Source of the DNA: Lepeophtheirus salmonis | Taxonomy: Eukaryota; Arthropoda; Copepoda; Siphonostomatoida; Caligidae | Reading direction: 5' to 3' | NCBI RefSeq assembly: GCF_016086655.4 | Contig: NC_052138.2 | Span: 29,771,403 to 29,835,402, forward strand | DNA length: 64,000 nucleotides | Shown here: positions 58,331-64,000 of the stretch, one piece after another | Layout: every line of letters begins with the position of its first letter | Position numbering within the stretch: position 1 is the stretch's first letter | Program-made: the position numbers and the translations under genes | Notes under the pieces: model-generated | What the model was told of the DNA's origin: nothing | Database searches by the model: none | Seen by the model: only the letters and a program-made list of their open reading frames with translations

Positions 58331-59079
58331 TCATTCATTTTCTCCCTCGAAAGTCATATAACAGGCAGCTGAAAAAAAAATGTAGCTCGTCATTCAGTAA
58401 TTCCATAAGTCCTGCTTCCCCCTTCACCTCGTGCTTTTACAAAAAACGCATCTCTACTTATGTCTTATTAAAAATATGCTTATAAAACACACTTTTTGGC
58501 GGTTTTTTAACCATATTTACGTAGGAGCTTAATTGTTGTGAATTGCAACAAATAATCAAAAAATTGATATTTTATGAAGTTATAGGGACAAAAATATGTA
58601 TAAAAATGTTTGGGTGTGTTAATAATTCCTTGTCTGGTTCTAAAGCCTTTTGTCATAAGTAAGCCATTAAGAAAAATAGTGAGGAAAAGGAAGACCAAAT
58701 TTCTAAATAATCTTCAACTTCTGTTCAAGATGTTTCCAGTCCTTTTTGTTACAATATTAAAAAGACCATTCTTACTTACAAATCTTAAAAGAAGTACGTT
58801 TAAAAAAAAACCATTCGTACATTTATTTGAAAGTATTTGATTGAACAACGGTCTCCGAGACTACCAATTATATAATCAGTTCTGACTGCCCTGATGCCAA
58901 TTATAATTCGATAATTGTTGGGAATGTTTCGCAAGGGAGCTAATTTTTATTCAACATATCAACGTTTAGAACACTAATTAGAAAAAATAAATAAGAGGTA
59001 TTTTTTTGTTTGTCATTGTTATCTGACAATAAAATACAATGTATATTTTTGTATTAACGAGGTAATGCTGTGAATTCAG
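58331..59079. other. Spacer, nothing recognised
   Basis: AT-rich; contains the small block also at 35760 (GACAATAAAATACAATG near 59025). Confidence 0.35.
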
Positions 59080-59235
59080 GGGCTCTGTAAAGGGGGGTGG
59101 GGAGGAGCCTTAAACCTCAAATCAAGGAATTTTTGTGCTGATGCAGGCAAAATTATCGCTTAGAAAAATAATATTGGGAAAATAGGGGAAATAAATCTTT
59201 GAAGGCCTCTAAAACCTGCAGACGCCCCTGGCATT
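59080..59235. repeat. G-rich-ended repeat without minisatellite expansion
   Basis: CAGGGGCTCTGTAAAGGGG at the left and CCTGCAGACGCCCCTGG at the right are imperfect inverted ends; the interior is short. It may approximate the unexpanded form of the family. Confidence 0.6.
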
Positions 59236-59499
59236 AGATATATCAACCAAATGATACTAAAAGCCTGTCAGCAAAAGCTCAGCCGTGTCTGGTACAAATA
59301 GGCTAGAAAAACTGAGAAATTACTACAATAACATAAGTTCAAAAGGCCATTTGTCGACCTTTTGCCAGATTTGTAAGAAAAAAAAGTATTACTTTGATTT
59401 AAATAGTCAAACATATTCCTATATAAAAAATAACTTAAATCAGAGTATTTATGAATTTAGTTAATTCCAATATTAAGCCTAACAAATATCTCTTTTTTT

Positions 59500-61240
59500 A
59501 GGTATAGGTGTACATTTGTCCCTGAAATTGGAAATCCTTTTCAGAATCAGCAGCACCTAATTTTGGTACTGCAGCTAGGTAAGTAGAATACAAATACAAA
59601 AAATTTTCCCAAATTTGGTTAACGTTTACCTCTTGCACAATTGCAATTTTTAAACACGTATGAAGCAAAAAAAAAAATTGTTTTGCATTATTTCGAAAAG
59701 ATGTATTTAAATAAAATATTTTTATGAACAATGAAAGATTATCGTGTTTGTAAAACATTTTTTGTGACTGCAGTTTCCTTGATTGTAGAGAGTAATAAGT
59801 TATCATGCATAGACCGTCTATTAAATAAAGAAGACATTAGTTAACGTCAGTACAGAAAATAAAAAAAAGAACAACCTGTCTTCTTTTTTTTTTACTAATT
59901 AAAATAATATCAATATAAATTTATAATGTAAATATCGTATTTATATTCTTACATACAAATATGTAGACACAGTTACAAGTCAATCCGTCAAATTCTACTG
60001 CCTAGTTTATAAAAATGTATTTCTTTTTTCAAATATGCTTTACTGAGTGACAAATTTGTATACAGTGCATCATGCATTTTTCATTAGAAGTATTGCTCAA
60101 TATTTGAGTATTGAGTTAAACATGTCTTTAGCCTTTCTCATTATTTTGTTGTGTATTGAATTAGTTACTTAATATGTGCACTAGGGGTTCTGATTCTCGT
60201 TTGGATATTTTACTTGAGACGCCAAGGCCCGAACATATCAAGATAACTGGATCTAAACTCCCAACATAGAATCAAGTTCTGATATCTTATATGGGAAACT
60301 TGGAGAAATTATGGAGGGAGGATGTAAGAAAATCTTCCAGATTATCACGGATGTCTGCCAACTTTGTATTCGAAGAAGTGATGCTGGATGCTGCATGACC
60401 AAGCGCTCGAATTTTTACAATAGCCAAGATAAAGATGGCTGAAAAGGTTGAAGCTTTGTATCGAGAATAAGTTCATTTAAGAAAATTAAACATTAAAAGA
60501 AGAATGAACTGCCCCAAAAATTGTGGTACCTAACTGAAGAGCTAGTACCATTAGCATTGTTTTGTGATCAAGTTGGAAACGACATCAAAACAAAGATGGT
60601 CTCAAAATGACTGACTTTAGAACAAAGACTCAGCAGGACTTAGACTTATTGGGCCAAGCTAGAAAATAAGAAAATTTACAGAACATCCTTCAAGTGGTTG
60701 AGAACGATAGATATTCTCTTCCAAATCAAAGAAACAGAAGGAAACAATTATTTGGTATTTAAAAATTGACGAATGATCTATTTATATTTGTAAAGTAATC
60801 AGTAATTTAATTATAAATATATATTATCATATGATGATGATAATCAGTGAAAAAAAATAAAGAAAAAGGAAAAACCTTCTTTTTCTACTGAAATTTAATA
60901 ATGTCTTCTTTATTTAATTAACGATTTATACGCCATAATTTAATACTCTCTACAATCAAGGAAACTAGAGTCACAAAAAAAAAAAAAAAAAATTAATAAC
61001 CCGATAACCTTTTATTGTTCATAGAAATATTTTACTCAAATACATCTTTCCAAAATAAAGCAAAACAATTTTTTTTGCTTCATACATGTTTAAAACTTTC
61101 AATTGTTCTAGAGGAAAACGTTAACAAAGTTTGCTAAAATTTTGTATTTGTGCTTTACATACATAGCTGCAGCACTAAAATGAAGTTCCGCTGATTCTGA
61201 TAATGTTGGGGCAAATGCCTCACCCTAATGTACATTAGAT
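59500..61240. mobile_element. Element with long (~370-bp) imperfect inverted arms
   Basis: The left arm (about 59500-59870) and right arm (about 60870-61240) are reverse complements over most of their length. Examples are CAGAATCAGCAGCACC with the complement of GTTCCGCTGATTCTG, and TTGATTGTAGAGAGTA with TACTCTCTACAATCAA. The ~1-kb interior contains a broken frame reading WYLTEELVPLALFCDQVGND (about 60530-60590) and later SFKWLRTIDILFQIK, resembling multicopy transposon-associated proteins of unknown name. No intact transposase. Long inverted arms suggest a Foldback- or Mutator-like transposon, or an inverted duplication. Confidence 0.6.
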
Positions 61241-61579
61241 GGAGCATATTTTTTAAATGTTCAGTAATATGAAGTCGTTAGGCTCTCAAAATTTTCCTTT
61301 CAGACTATAGATGTCATTGACTAACTCTGACCTTTTTTGAAAAATATTTTAGAGTAGCTCAACCGCCCTAAACTTTTGAAATTTAACTTTTTTATGAAAA
61401 AAAAAATGTTTTTGTTTTGATATATGTAATCTATATATTACATATTAAAGTGTTTTGTGAAAAATAACCAATTTAGATAAATAAAATTAGTATCAATAAT
61501 AATGAATACATTTTTATAAGAATTCCTTATCTACGTTTAGGAGAAAGGTTTGTCATTAATAATGGAAAATAATATCAGC

Positions 61580-62015
61580 CAAATGGAAGAAGTTGCAAGG
61601 TATTAAGCCACAAGATCTCGGTGGCCAATTGGAATCATCTGTTCGAGAGATAACAAGGTCCGGAAACTTTTCCCCTAAAAAACGTTGGTTTCGTTGCTTG
61701 TGTGGTACGTAGAGCCATCTTGTTGAAAGTAAACGTTGTCTAAATCAATATTATCCCATTCCAGACCTAAAAAATCATTAATCATCTCATGATAGCGTAA
61801 TTCATTCACCGTAGTTGTGATTTGGGGCCACGTGAATGATAAGGTCACCACCAACAGCTCTAGGTCAATTGAGGACCTCAAAGATGGAATTAGTGAAGCT
61901 ATTGATGGCATACACCACCTATTTTGTGATTTGATAATGGAAAATTTCATAAAAAAGATACGGTCCTGTAAGTGTAGTTGTGCCAGCCATTTGGCTGATA
62001 CTGTTTTCCTTTATT
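61580..62015. pseudogene. mariner transposase remnant with oppositely oriented halves
   Basis: The minus strand of 61600-61780 reads VYFQQDGSTYHTS (second catalytic Asp block) and, after a frame change, ISRTDDSNWPPRSC. The plus strand of 61815-61990 reads IWGHVNDKV, SIEDLKDGISEAIDGIH and RSCKCSCASHLADTVF, the C-terminal region that should follow directly on the same strand. The halves are head-to-head, so the element suffered an internal inversion. Confidence 0.68.
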
Positions 62016-62994
62016 AATGGCATTTACATTGAAATAAACATCCGATCATTTATCACAAAAATGCAATTTTTCTTTTAATATCAAATTAACACCTCTTATT
62101 GGAAACCCCAATAAATGCTGAGGATTACATTAATCTCTGCTGCATTTTGGTAGTTTTTAATAGTAACATGATATATATTGTTTAACTCGTCGTTACTCTA
62201 GGCCTCGACTGAGTACAGAGGTCATGTTTTTATTAAAACGACTCCTAGTAAACTTATGTTCTAAAACTTTTTTATATATTAACACTTTTTAACTTATTTT
62301 ATAAAATTATACTATAAAGGTTTTTTCCTCAAGTAAAGATAATAAAAAGGTTAGTCAGTCAAGGCCATACAAATTGGTACTTTTTTGTTTATTTAAGTAA
62401 AAAATATGCGTACTTGCACATTTTGGTATGTATTAGTTAATTTTTTTTTTGAAATGATGTGCAGAAAGCTACACTTCATGTCACTACACTTGTTGCTCTT
62501 TTGGAAAAGTGGAAAAGGAATTATCATAAAAATTGTTAAAATATTGTTGATCCAAATTTTCTTTATCTAAATTTGTTATTTTTAACAGAAAGCTGTAAAA
62601 TGTACTATATAGATAGCAAAACAAACAAACAAACGAAATCTAAAAAAGTATAAAATTTCAAAAGTTTAGAACGGTTGAGTTACCTCTAAATATTTTTCAA
62701 AAAAGGTCAAATGATTAGGCCATTATATCTATAGACTAAAAGAAGCATTTTGAGACCTTAAGGACCTCATATTTCAAACATTTAAAAAATTAGATCCACC
62801 CTAGTGGACATTAAATCTAATAAATAGGTCTTTTTTTCATAAAAATATCACAAATAGTTGACAAAGTGCCTTATAAACTTATTTTATGTCGTTGTTGCAA
62901 TTTCTCAGTTCTTCTTCTCCATTTGTAGCGCGCGCGATTGAGCCTTCACTTACAGGTTTCTAGTATTAGGTATATCCAGTGATGAAAATCACGG
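62016..62994. other. AT-rich spacer, nothing recognised
   Basis: No frame or known repeat identified. Confidence 0.35.
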
Positions 62995-63365
62995 TTTATT
63001 TTTTAAGTGGCCCGGTTTTTTTTTGGAATTGGTAATTTGTTTTCCTCAGCAGTTGTCATTATTATTTAGTACCTGATTAATGAACATCCTTTCCAATAGA
63101 TTCAATTATACTCAAAACCTTATTGGCCATTCAAGCGTGCTCATAAAAGACGGAGCATAACCCTGAGGATTTGTTGCCGACTTATAATTGTAAGTCCTTG
63201 TTGGACTCAGAGAAAAATTGGGGATTGACATTGGAGTAATTCTGGCAAATGTCCTTTTCTCCTTCCTCCCGTATCACAGCTGACTGTAGCTGATCTAATA
63301 AAACATCATGAACATTATTCTTTCTCTCCTCCAAACATTCTTCAAATTGTCAGGGTACCATATTG
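62995..63365 (+). repeat. Dispersed ~400-bp repeat, full copy
   Basis: TTAAGTGGCCCGG through GAGGATTTGTTGCCGACTTA to AACATTCTTCAAATTGTCAG. Same block order as 820-1230. Confidence 0.7.
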
Positions 63366-64000
63366 AAGGTTCGGATTAAGTCTATTTCTTCCTCATGTAA
63401 CTCAAAACTTTTTAAATCTGAATAAAAGAAATACATCAACGTTTTAAAAACGTTGTCGTGGGGACTCTTCTAAGTGGAATTGGCTATTTTTTTGTCCATC
63501 GGCATTTTTATTATTATTCTGCAGGTCTATTTATGTATCTAATGCTAGGGGCGTCTACGAGACTTTCTTTTTTAGAGGGGGGAGGGGTAATTTTTTCAAC
63601 ATTGAAAAAAAATAAATCCCATAGGCGAATTTGATCAAATGACATTTTTAGATAGAAAATAGATTCTTCAAATCCTGTTCTTTGGGATTGTGTCCATCAG
63701 GGTTTTTGTCCTAGAATCTATATATATACAAGGAACGTTTTCCGGCCTAGATACATTGTACTTAATCTACTTGAACCCAACACTTTTTTGGTGTATATGT
63801 AAATAGTGAGCATCCTAATCGATTTTTTTGCTCGATTTTAAACGCTGTTCAAATAGTAAGAGCATATTACTCATATTTATATATAAACAACCTTCCATTT
63901 CTGTTGAAGAAAGACTTTTTCTACTTAAAATAATTAATTTTATTTAGTGTTCTTCATTGACATTTTTCCAATATTAATATATGAAAAAATATATATATTT
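63366..64000. other. Spacer with a short G-rich-ended repeat
   Basis: 63545-63620 carries AGGGGCGTCTACGAGAC and GAGGGGGGAGGGG, an end of the minisatellite family. Nothing else recognised. Confidence 0.4.

Noticed and set aside
59498..59806. Minus-strand 102-codon frame
   Set aside because: Falls in the left arm of the long inverted repeat, has no family resemblance, and is not preserved in the other arm.

Overview
The window looks like animal nuclear DNA from a small, AT-rich, transposon-laden arthropod genome. Short introns (54-86 bp) with GT..AG borders, long AT-rich spacers and many decayed Tc1/mariner, hAT and Ty3/gypsy-like pieces all fit a crustacean. A caligid copepod (sea louse) is my best guess, but that is an inference from style and not a database result. 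I see no bacterial genes, tRNA, rRNA or CRISPR.

The main content is a pair of attractin-type genes in tandem on the + strand. The downstream gene (21022-26160, 14 exons) encodes the full attractin layout: signal peptide, CUB, EGF-like modules, Kelch propeller, PSI repeats, two laminin-type EGF modules, one membrane span and the conserved cytoplasmic tail. Its reading frame is interrupted once, near 23251. The upstream paralog enters from the left edge (end of its exon 4 at 1-111) and continues with exons 5-11 (3215-7187). These exons match the downstream gene in phase, and exons 5-10 match exactly in length. It stops in frame at the end of exon 11, before the membrane-span exon, and a poly(A) signal follows, so it probably makes a secreted protein. 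The middle of the two genes, introns included, is nearly identical while both flanks are diverged, which points to gene conversion.

The only other host gene I can support is a four-EF-hand calcium-binding protein on the minus strand (exons at 41109-40936, 40873-40715 and 38988-38860; the 5' end was not found). A decayed retrocopy of a platelet-activating-factor acetylhydrolase IB alpha-type gene lies at 8541-9862 and ends in AATAAA plus a poly(A) run.

The rest is repeats. There is a nearly complete Tc1/mariner element with TA duplications (27752-29037) and many fragments of relatives: 11.6, 30.8, 31.9, 44.5, 53.2 and 56.7 kb. One mariner with an internal deletion is nested in an older repeat (51.1 kb). 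Three mariner remnants have halves in opposite orientation (37.4, 50.0 and 61.7 kb). Ty3/gypsy-like remnants lie at 15.57-17.69 and 48.6-49.66 kb, and hAT pieces at 6.2 and 29.9 kb. There are two foldback structures (13.32-13.54 and 17.91-19.15 kb) and one element with arms of about 370 bp (59.50-61.24 kb). At least three dispersed families recur: a ~400-bp family (nine copies), a G-rich-ended family carrying T/A-rich minisatellite (ten copies), and a ~270-bp family.
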